Below are positions 1 through 7,161 of a stretch of DNA of 64,000 nt, one piece after another. The translations under genes and the position numbers were made by a program. Below the pieces are notes generated by a model, which made no database searches, had not been told where the DNA came from, and was given only the letters and a program-made list of their open reading frames with translations. Positions within the stretch are counted from its first letter, which is position 1. Each line of letters opens with the position of its first letter. The stretch lies in assembly GCA_947625195.1 (NCBI GenBank), contig CANQNK010000012.1:1-64000 (forward strand). Reading direction: 5' to 3'. Origin of the DNA: an uncultured Clostridia bacterium (lineage in GTDB: Bacteria; Bacillota; Clostridia; Oscillospirales; Ruminococcaceae).

Positions 1-76
1 GTGGGAACAACAGGGCTCGAACCTGTGACCCTCTGCTTGTAAGGCAGATGCTCTCCCAGCTGAGCTATGCTCCCAC
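1..76 (-). tRNA. tRNA-Val (anticodon TAC)
   Basis: On the minus strand the sequence folds as a full cloverleaf. The acceptor arm is GTGGGAG paired with TTCCCAC, the D-arm contains AGCTCAGCTGGGAGAGC, the anticodon loop is CTTACAA with anticodon TAC (valine, GTA-type codons), and the T-arm contains GGTTCGAGCC. The window edge removes the discriminator base and the CCA end. A good promoter lies just upstream (104-132). Confidence 0.95.
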
Positions 77-103
77 ACAAACTCGCTAATAAGCGACTCA
101 TTT

Positions 104-132
104 ATTATACAGTAAGCAACCGGGTTTGTCAA
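104..132 (-). promoter_or_regulatory. Promoter of tRNA-Val
   Basis: On the minus strand TTGACA (127-132) is separated by 17 nt from TATAAT (104-109), a perfect housekeeping sigma-A promoter. Transcription would start about 20 nt before the tRNA. Confidence 0.85.
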
Positions 133-225
133 CACCTTTTAGAATAAATTTTTCCTATATTGGGTTTATATTGTAAAATTCTACCTACAGTTGAATCGAA
201 TCCTTCAATTTCCACGAATAAGTTA

Positions 226-254
226 TTGTCAAAGCCTTGCTATTTTGGTATACT
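226..254 (+). promoter_or_regulatory. Promoter of the XRE regulator gene
   Basis: TTGTCA (226-231), a 17-nt spacer and TATACT (249-254). TGG just before the -10 makes it an extended -10 element. It lies about 30 nt before the start codon at 287. Confidence 0.7.
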
Positions 255-286
255 GAAAAAAGAAAAGAGCAAGGGGGATATACAAA

Positions 287-1024
287 ATGAATGACTACTC
301 CGTGATACTTTCTCAAAACATTGCAAAGCTCAGAAAAGAAAAGGGGCTTACCCAAGGAGCACTTGCTAAACATCTGAATGTTTCCTTTCAGGCGATAAGC
401 AAGTGGGAAAATAAGCAGTCAAGCCCCGATGTTTTGCTTTTACCAAAGCTCGCAGAGATTTTCGGCGTGACGATAGATGAGCTTTTCGGCAAGGCGCGTG
501 TTGTTAATATCAAAGGAGCGCATTCAGCACTTTTCAAAAGCGGAAAATACATAGAGGTAGATTGGGATGACGACGAAAAGATCCATGCGGCTGTTTTTAT
601 AGGACATAAGCTTTTAAAGATTGATGAGGATCTCAAAAAATTCACCTTTAAGCTTGAGGGTGACGCTTTAAATGTGGATTCAAGGTGCAATCTTGAAATA
701 GACGGTAATGTAACAGGTAGCGCAACAGCAGGAGGAACTATAACCTGTGGAGCTGTCGGCTGTGACGCAAATACAAGAGGCACAATAGGCACAATAAATT
801 GTGGAGCTATCGGCTGTAATGCAAACGCAAACGGAAGTATCAACTGCTCAAGTATCGGAAATGACGCAATTGCAAACGGAGATATAAATTGCGGTAACAT
901 TTCGGGGGATGTCATCACCGCCGATGGCAATGTTGAATGTAACGATGTTTACGGAAATGTCACCTGCGGCGGAGATATTAAACTTGTAAGCGTAAAAGGA
1001 AAGATAAATCCTGACCAAAGATAA
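287..1024 (+). CDS. XRE-family regulator with Cys-rich repeat C-terminus
   Basis: A 245-residue protein. Residues about 6-66 form an XRE/Cro helix-turn-helix (LTQGALAKHLNVSFQAISKW), a DNA-binding domain. Residues about 85-130 form a linker domain. From about 135 to the end there are short G-x-I-x-C units (for example TITCGAVGC, TINCGAIGC, SINCSS, DINCGN), with about nine cysteines. Such short glycine-spaced repeats suggest a beta-solenoid, as in polymer-forming or bactofilin-like tails. The start is set by AAGGGGG upstream of ATG. The gene is monocistronic, with its own promoter and a terminator at 1083. The DNA-binding role is secure. The function of the cysteine repeats, perhaps multimerisation or metal/redox sensing, is inference. 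Confidence 0.85.
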   Translation: MNDYSVILSQNIAKLRKEKGLTQGALAKHLNVSFQAISKWENKQSSPDVLLLPKLAEIFGVTIDELFGKARVVNIKGAHSALFKSGKYIEVDWDDDEKIHAAVFIGHKLLKIDEDLKKFTFKLEGDALNVDSRCNLEIDGNVTGSATAGGTITCGAVGCDANTRGTIGTINCGAIGCNANANGSINCSSIGNDAIANGDINCGNISGDVITADGNVECNDVYGNVTCGGDIKLVSVKGKINPDQR

Positions 1025-1082
1025 CTTGAGCAAAAGGTTATGCGATGATCAATTACTGATAATAAAATATGTTCTATGCTGT

Positions 1083-1120
1083 CAAGCTGAAAGAAGATTA
1101 TTTTCTTTCGGCTTGTTTTT
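1083..1120 (+). terminator. Rho-independent terminator after the XRE gene
   Basis: CAAGCTGAAAGAA pairs with TTCTTTCGGCTTG (one T-G wobble) around a short loop and is followed by TTTTT. Confidence 0.8.
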
Positions 1121-1141
1121 AAGTTTAAATGAATTTTCCCC

Positions 1142-1170
1142 TTGTATATTTTTTCTATTTAGTGTATACT
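1142..1170 (+). promoter_or_regulatory. Promoter of the small ORF-tsaD transcript
   Basis: TTGTAT (1142-1147), 17-nt spacer, TATACT (1165-1170), 36 nt before the 40-residue ORF. Confidence 0.65.
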
Positions 1171-1206
1171 TAAATTGTCAGGAAAATAAAAAGGAGTCGA
1201 CGCACT

Positions 1207-1329
1207 ATGAAAACGTTTTTTAAAATGCTGGTTATAATTTTTACCGCAGTATGTCTATTGGTAACAGTAAAGCTTGCCTTTGAAGTACTCGGCTCCCAAA
1301 AGAAAAAGTATATAACAATCGACAGGTAG
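1207..1329 (+). CDS. Small single-span membrane protein (40 aa)
   Basis: ATG at 1207 is preceded by AAAAGGAG at a proper distance and the frame stays open to TAG at 1327. The product begins MKTFFKMLVIIFTAVCLLVT, a short basic start then one hydrophobic helix (residues about 7-28), and ends in a charged tail (QKKKYITIDR). It sits 5 nt before tsaD, behind a shared promoter, so the two are probably co-transcribed. It could be a genuine small membrane protein or a leader peptide coupled to tsaD. No known family is recognised. Confidence 0.6.
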   Translation: MKTFFKMLVIIFTAVCLLVTVKLAFEVLGSQKKKYITIDR

Positions 1330-1334
1330 GATAA

Positions 1335-2351
1335 ATGAAAATTTTGGGAATAGAAAGTTCGTGCGATGAAACCGCCGCCGCTGTTACGGATGACGGCAAA
1401 CGGGTTTTGTCAAACGTTGTTTCTTCGCAGATAGACGAGCACAAGCTGTACGGCGGCGTCGTCCCGGAAATAGCCTCGCGGAGGCACTTGGAAAATATAG
1501 ACCGGGTTGTGAACGATGCTCTTTCACAAGCGAGAGTTACGATAGATGAAATAGACGCAGTCGCGGTAACCTACGCTCCGGGGCTTATAGGCGCTTTACT
1601 TGTGGGCATAAGCTATGCAAAGGGGCTTTGTCTTGCAAGCGGAAAACCGCTTATTCCTGTGCATCACATAGCGGGACATATTGCGGCAAATTACATCACT
1701 CACGACGACTTAAAACCGCCGTATCTTTGTCTTGTGATAAGCGGCGGTCACAGCCATATAGTTGAGGTGAAGGACTATACAAAATACAGGGTGATAGGCA
1801 GGACACGTGACGACGCGGCAGGGGAGTGCTTTGATAAAGCGGCAAGAACTATCGGTTTTGACTATCCGGGCGGCAGACACATTGACGCGGCGGCAAAGCT
1901 CGGCAACCCCGACGCTTATTCCTTTCCGCACCCGAGCGTTACGGGAAGTAAATACGATTTTTCCTTTTCCGGACTGAAAACCGCAGTGATAAACCTTGTT
2001 CATAACGCTCATCAAAAGGGCGACCCAATAAATCCCAATGACGTTGCAGCCTCATTTCAAAAGACGGTGTGTGAGATACTCGTTTCAAAAACAATGCTTG
2101 CCGCAAAGGATCTGGGAGCCAGCACTCTGGCAATCGCCGGAGGGGTTTCCGCAAACAGCGGAGTAAGAGCGGCTTTTGAAAAGGAATGCAGCAAAAGGGG
2201 CATAAGGCTGTTTTTGCCGGACCTTAAATACTGCGGAGACAACGCGGCTATGATTGCCTGTCAGGGATATTACGATTTTTTAGCAGGCAAGAGGGCAACT
2301 CTTGATTTAAACGGTGTGGCTACGCTTAGCCTTGACAAAATATCTGAATAA
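1335..2351 (+). CDS. tsaD: tRNA N6-threonylcarbamoyladenosine synthase TsaD
   Basis: A 338-residue TsaD/Kae1/Gcp-family protein. With TsaB and TsaE it transfers threonylcarbamoyl from TC-AMP to A37 of tRNAs that read ANN codons, in the cytoplasm. It opens with ILGIESSCDETAAAV, carries the metal-binding HHIAGH motif near residue 110, and has the ASKHA nucleotide-fold segments SGGHSH and GGVSANSG. The length is normal for the family. The start ATG follows AGGATAA. A DUF308-like gene follows 16 nt later, and rimI lies nearby in convergent orientation. Confidence 0.97.
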   Translation: MKILGIESSCDETAAAVTDDGKRVLSNVVSSQIDEHKLYGGVVPEIASRRHLENIDRVVNDALSQARVTIDEIDAVAVTYAPGLIGALLVGISYAKGLCLASGKPLIPVHHIAGHIAANYITHDDLKPPYLCLVISGGHSHIVEVKDYTKYRVIGRTRDDAAGECFDKAARTIGFDYPGGRHIDAAAKLGNPDAYSFPHPSVTGSKYDFSFSGLKTAVINLVHNAHQKGDPINPNDVAASFQKTVCEILVSKTMLAAKDLGASTLAIAGGVSANSGVRAAFEKECSKRGIRLFLPDLKYCGDNAAMIACQGYYDFLAGKRATLDLNGVATLSLDKISE

Positions 2352-2367
2352 AACGGAGGATAATAAA

Positions 2368-2991
2368 ATGAAATTTATGGAGAAAACAAAAAAGTTTGAG
2401 GTGCTATTGTATGTTTGCTGTGTGGCAATAGGAATATGGCTTCTTATAATGCAAAAGGACGCTCTTGATAAAATATGCTGGATACTGGGAGCGGCTCTTA
2501 TCGTTTACGGCGTTTTTGTAACGATAGGCTTCTTTACAAAGGATGATCAGGAGGAACAGGGAAAGGTTTCTTCCTTTGAGCTTGCAAAGGGAGTTGTGTT
2601 TTCGGTAATGGGCGTTATTGTAATTGTGAGCGCACAGATAATAGCAATAATTACGGTTGTTATCGGAATTTTACTTATTATTAACGGAGTAATATCCCTT
2701 CAAAAGGCTTTGTATATAAGACGCAACATGGGCAATTCATATAACGGATGGAAATTTACTGCGGCAAACGCAGTTATAACTACTGTGTTCGGAATAGTGC
2801 TTTTGTTTATTCAAGCCAGTGATATTATCTCAATTTTAATCGGAATTGCTCTGGTATGGTACGGAATTTCTTCAATAGTCAATTATATTGCAGTTGTAAG
2901 AAAGATAAATACACTTGTAAACCAAAGACAAAAAAATACAAACGGCTCTTCAGCCGAGGTTGTTGAAATAGAGGACAAAAATGTACGGTAA
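2368..2991 (+). CDS. DUF308/HdeD-like membrane protein
   Basis: A 207-residue protein starting at the ATG at 2368, chosen because GGAGGA lies 7 nt upstream; an earlier in-frame start would overlap tsaD. About six hydrophobic helices form paired repeats (LLYVCCVAIGIWLLIM, ALIVYGVFVTIGF, VMGVIVIVSAQIIAIITVVIGILLIINGV, then a second set). This matches the DUF308 (HdeD) pattern of short repeated membrane hairpins. The C-terminal tail is hydrophilic and cytoplasmic. It is probably translated from the tsaD transcript. The biochemical role is unknown. Confidence 0.8.
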   Translation: MKFMEKTKKFEVLLYVCCVAIGIWLLIMQKDALDKICWILGAALIVYGVFVTIGFFTKDDQEEQGKVSSFELAKGVVFSVMGVIVIVSAQIIAIITVVIGILLIINGVISLQKALYIRRNMGNSYNGWKFTAANAVITTVFGIVLLFIQASDIISILIGIALVWYGISSIVNYIAVVRKINTLVNQRQKNTNGSSAEVVEIEDKNVR

Positions 2992-3007
2992 AATGCCGTA
3001 ATACAAT

Positions 3008-3044
3008 AAACCGCAGGTGAGACTTTTAATTTCTCCTGCGGTTT
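3008..3044. terminator. Bidirectional terminator between DUF308-like gene and rimI
   Basis: AAACCGCAGG-T-GAGA pairs with TCTCCTGCGGTTT. It serves the plus-strand operon and sits at the very end of the convergent rimI gene. Confidence 0.8.
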
Positions 3045-3489
3045 ATTTAAAATATTTTGTCATAAGGATAGCCGCTTCTTCCGGATCACGGTAAAATCGC
3101 GGTCTCTGCCCCACCATTTCAAAGCCCAAAGATGAGTACAGGGAAATTGCCGCGAGATTTGACTCTCTTACCTCAAGAGTTAAAAAGGCACATCGGGAAT
3201 CAAGCGCATTAAAAGCACTTTCAATAAGAGCGCTGGCGGCGCCCTTTCTTCGGTGTTTCTTATCAACCGCAAGCGTGTTTATGCTCGCTTCGTTTAAGAC
3301 TATCGAAACGCTTATATATCCCACTACTTCGTCGTGCGATTTAGCAACCAGAAAAAGGGAGTCGTTATCCTTTGTTTGTCTGACAAAATCCTCTTCTCGC
3401 CATGGATGAGAAAAGATTTCCGCCTCAATAAAGGCGGCTTTTTTAATATCTTCAAGGGTTGGACAGAATACCGAAAACTTCTCAGCCAT
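3043..3489 (-). CDS. rimI: RimI-like GNAT N-acetyltransferase
   Basis: A 148-residue single GNAT domain, likely acetylating the N-terminal residue of ribosomal protein S18 or another protein with acetyl-CoA. The acetyl-CoA loop reads DKKHRRKGAASALI (the R/Q-x-x-G-x-A pattern), preceded by the beta4 strand ASINTLAV. The C-terminal part has LEVRESNLAAISLYSSLGF, the RimI signature. Its start overlaps the 3' end of rsmI by 8 nt, so the two are translationally linked. RimI next to TsaD is common in Bacillota, although here the genes converge. Confidence 0.85.
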   Translation of the reverse strand: MAEKFSVFCPTLEDIKKAAFIEAEIFSHPWREEDFVRQTKDNDSLFLVAKSHDEVVGYISVSIVLNEASINTLAVDKKHRRKGAASALIESAFNALDSRCAFLTLEVRESNLAAISLYSSLGFEMVGQRPRFYRDPEEAAILMTKYFK

Positions 3490-4315
3490 TTTGCTCCTCC
3501 AAAAGCTTTGCGTAAAGCTCTGACTTTGAAAACGGAGCCCATTGCGCCACAGCTTTGCAGGCTTCAGCTAATCTCATTCCGTTGTCGGTAAGCTTTTTTA
3601 CTTCGCTTACTGCCCCCTCGAGCGTCAAGGGCTCGTCGGTGTTTTTCGCACCCTCTAAAATCAGCACAAACTCTCCCTTTGGCGCGACGCCTTTATAATA
3701 CTCAAGCGCCTTGGACAAAGTTGTGCGGATAACCTCCTCGTGAAGCTTGGTCATTTCACGGCAAAGGGAGATTTTTCTGTCTCCGAAATATTTAAGCATA
3801 TCCTCAAGGGTGTAAACAAGCTTGTGCGGAGCTTCGTAAAAAATAAGCGTGTGCTCAAGCTTTGACGCGGACTCAAGATGCTCGCGGCGACTTTTGTTAG
3901 ATGTGGATAAAAATCCCTCAAATGAAAAACGCTTTGTGCTTAGTCCGCTAATGGCAACGGCACTCATTGCCGCGGTAGGGCCGGGAACGGCGCAGACCTC
4001 AATGCCGTTTTCATAGCACTGCTTTACAAGCTCCTCTCCGGGGTCCGAGATACACGGCATACCGGCATCCGTTACCGCAGCGCAGCTTTCTCCTTCTAAG
4101 ATGCGGTTTACGATAGTTTTTCCCGCCTGCGCGGCGTTGTGCTCGTGATAGCTTATCATAGGTTTTTTTATGTCAAAGTTGTTTAACAGCTTTGCAGTTA
4201 CTCGGGTATCCTCGGCACAGATAAAATCTACCGACTTAAGTGTGTTTATACCGCGCAGCGTAATATCGTCAAGATTTCCTATCGGAGTTCCGACTATATA
4301 TAGTTTCCCGATCAT
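3482..4315 (-). CDS. rsmI: 16S rRNA 2'-O-ribose C1402 methyltransferase RsmI
   Basis: A 277-residue SAM-dependent methyltransferase of the tetrapyrrole-methylase fold. It 2'-O-methylates C1402 in the 16S decoding centre. Diagnostic segments are LYIVGTPIGNLDDITLR at the N-terminus, EDTRVT, and VTDAGMPCISDPGEELV around residue 80. The start is the ATG at 4315, with GGGAGGAAG immediately upstream; a TTG 12 nt earlier would lie inside that ribosome site. It is co-transcribed with rimI. Confidence 0.95.
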   Translation of the reverse strand: MIGKLYIVGTPIGNLDDITLRGINTLKSVDFICAEDTRVTAKLLNNFDIKKPMISYHEHNAAQAGKTIVNRILEGESCAAVTDAGMPCISDPGEELVKQCYENGIEVCAVPGPTAAMSAVAISGLSTKRFSFEGFLSTSNKSRREHLESASKLEHTLIFYEAPHKLVYTLEDMLKYFGDRKISLCREMTKLHEEVIRTTLSKALEYYKGVAPKGEFVLILEGAKNTDEPLTLEGAVSEVKKLTDNGMRLAEACKAVAQWAPFSKSELYAKLLEEQNG

Positions 4316-4398
4316 ACTTCCTCCCAAATGTCTTTTAACTTACGGTTAGATCAGCTCTTACTAGAAAAGTATAACATAAATATGCGGGCATGTAAACA

Positions 4399-4430
4399 AA
4401 AACAGGCACTCAATTAAAAGTGCCTGTTTT
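4399..4430 (-). terminator. Terminator downstream of the transglutaminase-like gene
   Basis: A perfect 12-bp stem, AAAACAGGCACT with AGTGCCTGTTTT, with an 8-nt loop and T-rich flanks on both strands. It separates the transglutaminase gene from rsmI. Confidence 0.85.
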
Positions 4431-4441
4431 GTTGCCGGGTA

Positions 4442-5935
4442 TCAATAGTTAAGAATAAATGTCATAGTTAAAAGATCGCTGTTTTCAACTCTTGAAACGG
4501 ATCCGGTATCAAACTGTATATTGGTATCCTCAAGGGCGATTTTAAGTATTTCAAATATTTTATTATCAGAGTCGCTGCTTGAAAACAGATTGCTTGAATA
4601 TTCAAAAACCGACTTGTCTGAAAATTTGACCGAGGCAAAGCGACTATTTTCCTTAAGCGCTTTTTCTACCGCCGATTTTAACTTATCCTCAAGCTCGCTT
4701 TCTGAATTTATAATAAAGCTGTTTTTTATAAAATAGTTTTCATTTTCCGAGTCTGATTCCGGATAGTCGTAAAAACGGTTTCTGTCAGGCTCGTGCGACT
4801 TTAATATATCCTTGTCGGATACGTTTAAATAATCTCGAAGTATTATTCCTGTTCTGTCTGTGGTATCGTCCCAGCAAACGTCTATATTATACCATTTGCC
4901 GGAGATTTTGACTTTGTTCCACATATGGGGAACGGTCCTGCCGTTTGCGGTAGCTTTTCCCGTAACTATCATACAGTCGAGCTTTGCGGCGTCGCAAAGT
5001 TTCAAAAAGGCTTTGGCATACCCCTCGCAGGAGGCCTTGCCCTCCACAAGGCAGCCGTATGCAGAGTTTATATTTTTGCCCTCAGATGTATACTTACAGT
5101 AGGAGGCTATTTCGTCGTGAAAATAAAGCACCTTGTCAAAGTCACTCATACTGCTGTCAAGTTTTGACATTATTCTGCTTACCTTTGATTTAAGCTGAGA
5201 CCTCTGAGCGGAAATCTCCTTTTCGCTCAGTTGATAATCAAGCTCAAGCGAGGTTACATAGTAGTTTCCGTAATATGTGTAGGTGGGTTTAAGAGTATCG
5301 GTCTCGGCAAGTGCCGCCTTTACCAGCAAAAACATATCGGACAGCTTATCGGTGTCGCTTTTTCTTATAACTCCGTCTGTTATGTCTATTTTGCTCTTTT
5401 GGTTTTCAATTCCGTTTAATATTTTAAATAAAACCTCTTTTTCGGATTTATCGGCATTGGTGAGCATATTTTTGATAAGATTGTACCCAGCTGCAAATTC
5501 CTTTTCCGACGGCAGTTTTTCTGTCAGATCTTCGCTTTGCGCCGACTTATCAATGCTTGAGCTTTGCGGCACGCTTTGGGAGTCGGATTTAACAGCCTGC
5601 TGAGATACACGACTGACAGTATTTGAGCCGCTTTGAGATGCTGCGGCAGTGGCCTGAGTAGAAGGCTCTGTGCTTTGCGAAGGCTTTGTTTCTAAAGTGT
5701 TTTTTTCGCCTTTGCCCACGAGAATTGAAGCTTTTGTTGTGGGCTTAACATTCTCAGAAGCCGGTTCTTCATATTCTTGGTTAGATACCTCGGAGACTTT
5801 TATAACGCTTATTTTTTCGCTATTACTTTGTGAGAAAACGATAAATCCCATAAGCGCTATAACTATTACCGAAAGGACCGATATTAAGACAACTCTTGTC
5901 CTTCGGTTAAGATTCATTATATTATATTTAGGCAT
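4442..5935 (-). CDS. Membrane-anchored transglutaminase-like (cysteine protease fold) protein
   Basis: A 497-residue protein with an N-terminal membrane anchor (residues about 12-34) and then a long Ser/Thr/Gln-rich, probably disordered extracellular linker (about 35-145). The C-terminal half holds a transglutaminase-core domain. The likely catalytic triad is visible: Cys in GKASCEGYAKAF, His in TVPHMWNKV and Asp in WYNIDVCWDDT. Such domains in Clostridia are usually extracytoplasmic peptidases or cross-linkers. Activity and substrate are unknown. ATG follows GGGAG. It lies 53 nt after the CBS/CorC gene and probably shares its promoter. Confidence 0.85.
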   Translation of the reverse strand: MPKYNIMNLNRRTRVVLISVLSVIVIALMGFIVFSQSNSEKISVIKVSEVSNQEYEEPASENVKPTTKASILVGKGEKNTLETKPSQSTEPSTQATAAASQSGSNTVSRVSQQAVKSDSQSVPQSSSIDKSAQSEDLTEKLPSEKEFAAGYNLIKNMLTNADKSEKEVLFKILNGIENQKSKIDITDGVIRKSDTDKLSDMFLLVKAALAETDTLKPTYTYYGNYYVTSLELDYQLSEKEISAQRSQLKSKVSRIMSKLDSSMSDFDKVLYFHDEIASYCKYTSEGKNINSAYGCLVEGKASCEGYAKAFLKLCDAAKLDCMIVTGKATANGRTVPHMWNKVKISGKWYNIDVCWDDTTDRTGIILRDYLNVSDKDILKSHEPDRNRFYDYPESDSENENYFIKNSFIINSESELEDKLKSAVEKALKENSRFASVKFSDKSVFEYSSNLFSSSDSDNKIFEILKIALEDTNIQFDTGSVSRVENSDLLTMTFILNY

Positions 5936-5988
5936 AATTACTCCCGGCGCTTTGTTTTGCGCCGCTCCTACAAAAAAATTGAGGCGTT

Positions 5989-6837
5989 TTAATTTTCCTT
6001 ATTTATTCTTTGTATCCTGATTCTTTCAATTCTATTGTCCGTCACTATTATCGCGCAGAATGAAAATCCGTCGTACTTGACCGTGGGCGACTCTCCGTTT
6101 AACGGTATTCTTCCCAGAAGGTCTATGAAAAATCCGCCCATAGTATCATATTCGGTGTTTTCTGGGATCGAAAAGCCTACCGCTTTTGCAACATCGTAAG
6201 GATGCGCGGTTCCGAGACAGTCAAACATATTAGGGGTGATCTGTTCAATTTCAGCTTCCTCGTCGTCGTATTCGTCCTGAATGTTTCCGACTATTGCTTC
6301 TAAAAGATCCTCCATAGTGACAATTCCCGCAGTTCCGCCGTATTCGTCAACAGCTACAGCTATCTGCATTTTCTTTGCTGTGAAAAGCTCGAAAAGATCT
6401 GCGCAGCTGTTTGTTTCCGGAACATTTATGACATCCCGAATAAACTCGCTTATCGTGTGTTCTTCGGGTTTTTTGTCGAACACCAGACCGAGAAGATCCT
6501 TTGCAAACAAAACTCCGCAGATATTGTCAATGCCCTCAGTGTAAACGGGTATTCTTGAAAAGCCCTCGTCTATTATAAGAGAAACGGCGGCGGTAAGAGG
6601 GGAAGTAAGCTCAACCCCCTTGACTTCCGTTCTGTGCGTCATAACGTCCTTTACCAGAAGATCATCAAAATCAAGAATGTTTTCTATCATTTCCTTCTGA
6701 AACGGAGCTATGTCGTCAAACTCCTCCGCGTTTAAGTACTCCATTATTTCGTCGTCAACAGAAGCATTTTCATTTTTTCCTGTGATCCTGTCAAAAAAAG
6801 CCGAAAAAATATTACGTCGCCCGTGACTGTCGTCCAT
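5989..6837 (-). CDS. CBS-pair/CorC_HlyC-domain protein
   Basis: A 282-residue soluble protein: acidic N-terminus, two CBS domains (about 65-185, containing DVMTHRTEV and AVDEYGGTAGIVTMEDLLEAIVG) and a C-terminal CorC/HlyC transporter-associated domain (about 205-280). No DUF21 membrane domain is present, so it resembles CorC/YbeX-type accessory proteins rather than full HlyC/CorB magnesium exporters. These act in divalent-cation homeostasis or ribosome maturation. ATG follows AGAAAGGAAAG. It is the first gene after the promoter at 6916-6944. Confidence 0.88.
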   Translation of the reverse strand: MDDSHGRRNIFSAFFDRITGKNENASVDDEIMEYLNAEEFDDIAPFQKEMIENILDFDDLLVKDVMTHRTEVKGVELTSPLTAAVSLIIDEGFSRIPVYTEGIDNICGVLFAKDLLGLVFDKKPEEHTISEFIRDVINVPETNSCADLFELFTAKKMQIAVAVDEYGGTAGIVTMEDLLEAIVGNIQDEYDDEEAEIEQITPNMFDCLGTAHPYDVAKAVGFSIPENTEYDTMGGFFIDLLGRIPLNGESPTVKYDGFSFCAIIVTDNRIERIRIQRINKEN

Positions 6838-6915
6838 TATTCTTTTCTTTCCTTTCTGATTTGTTTATCATTTACTGAATCAAATAAAGAATAACTAAAA
6901 TTACTCTTACTTATT

Positions 6916-6944
6916 ATCTTACATAATATTAAAGCCGTTGTCAA
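6916..6944 (-). promoter_or_regulatory. Promoter of the CBS/transglutaminase transcript
   Basis: On the minus strand TTGACA (6939-6944), 17 nt, TAAGAT (6916-6921). Confidence 0.75.
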
Positions 6945-6995
6945 TAGAAAAACATACAAATTTAATACAGTTTTTTGCTCTGCTTAACTACAATA

Positions 6996-7024
6996 TGTGG
7001 TAAAGATTACCAATCATCACCACA
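6996..7024. promoter_or_regulatory. Candidate operator upstream of malQ
   Basis: TGGTAA (6998-7003) and TTACCA (7007-7012) form a perfect inverted repeat around AGA. They are nested beside an outer TGTGG/CCACA pair (6996-7000, 7020-7024). It lies about 90 nt upstream of the malQ -10, the sort of place used by a sugar-responsive regulator. The regulator is not identified. Confidence 0.4.
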
Positions 7025-7110
7025 TTTTGATTCACTTAAGGGATTTGACAAGTGTAAATAAGGCAAATCAGTCGGCTTTTGCTTGTAAATTTATAAGAAT
7101 TGGTGTATAC

Positions 7111-7119
7111 TGGTATAAT
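7111..7119 (+). promoter_or_regulatory. Extended -10 promoter of malQ-glgP
   Basis: TGGTATAAT is a consensus extended -10 (TGnTATAAT), with no good -35, 43 nt before the malQ start codon. A weak -35 suggests activator dependence. Confidence 0.6.
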
Positions 7120-7161
7120 GTTCATATATGTTTAAAAACATACTGAAGGAGAAGTTTTTTT

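Noticed and set aside
388..930. 180-residue minus-strand ORF opposite the XRE gene
   Set aside because: An open frame caused by the repetitive composition of the real gene on the plus strand; no promoter or ribosome site.
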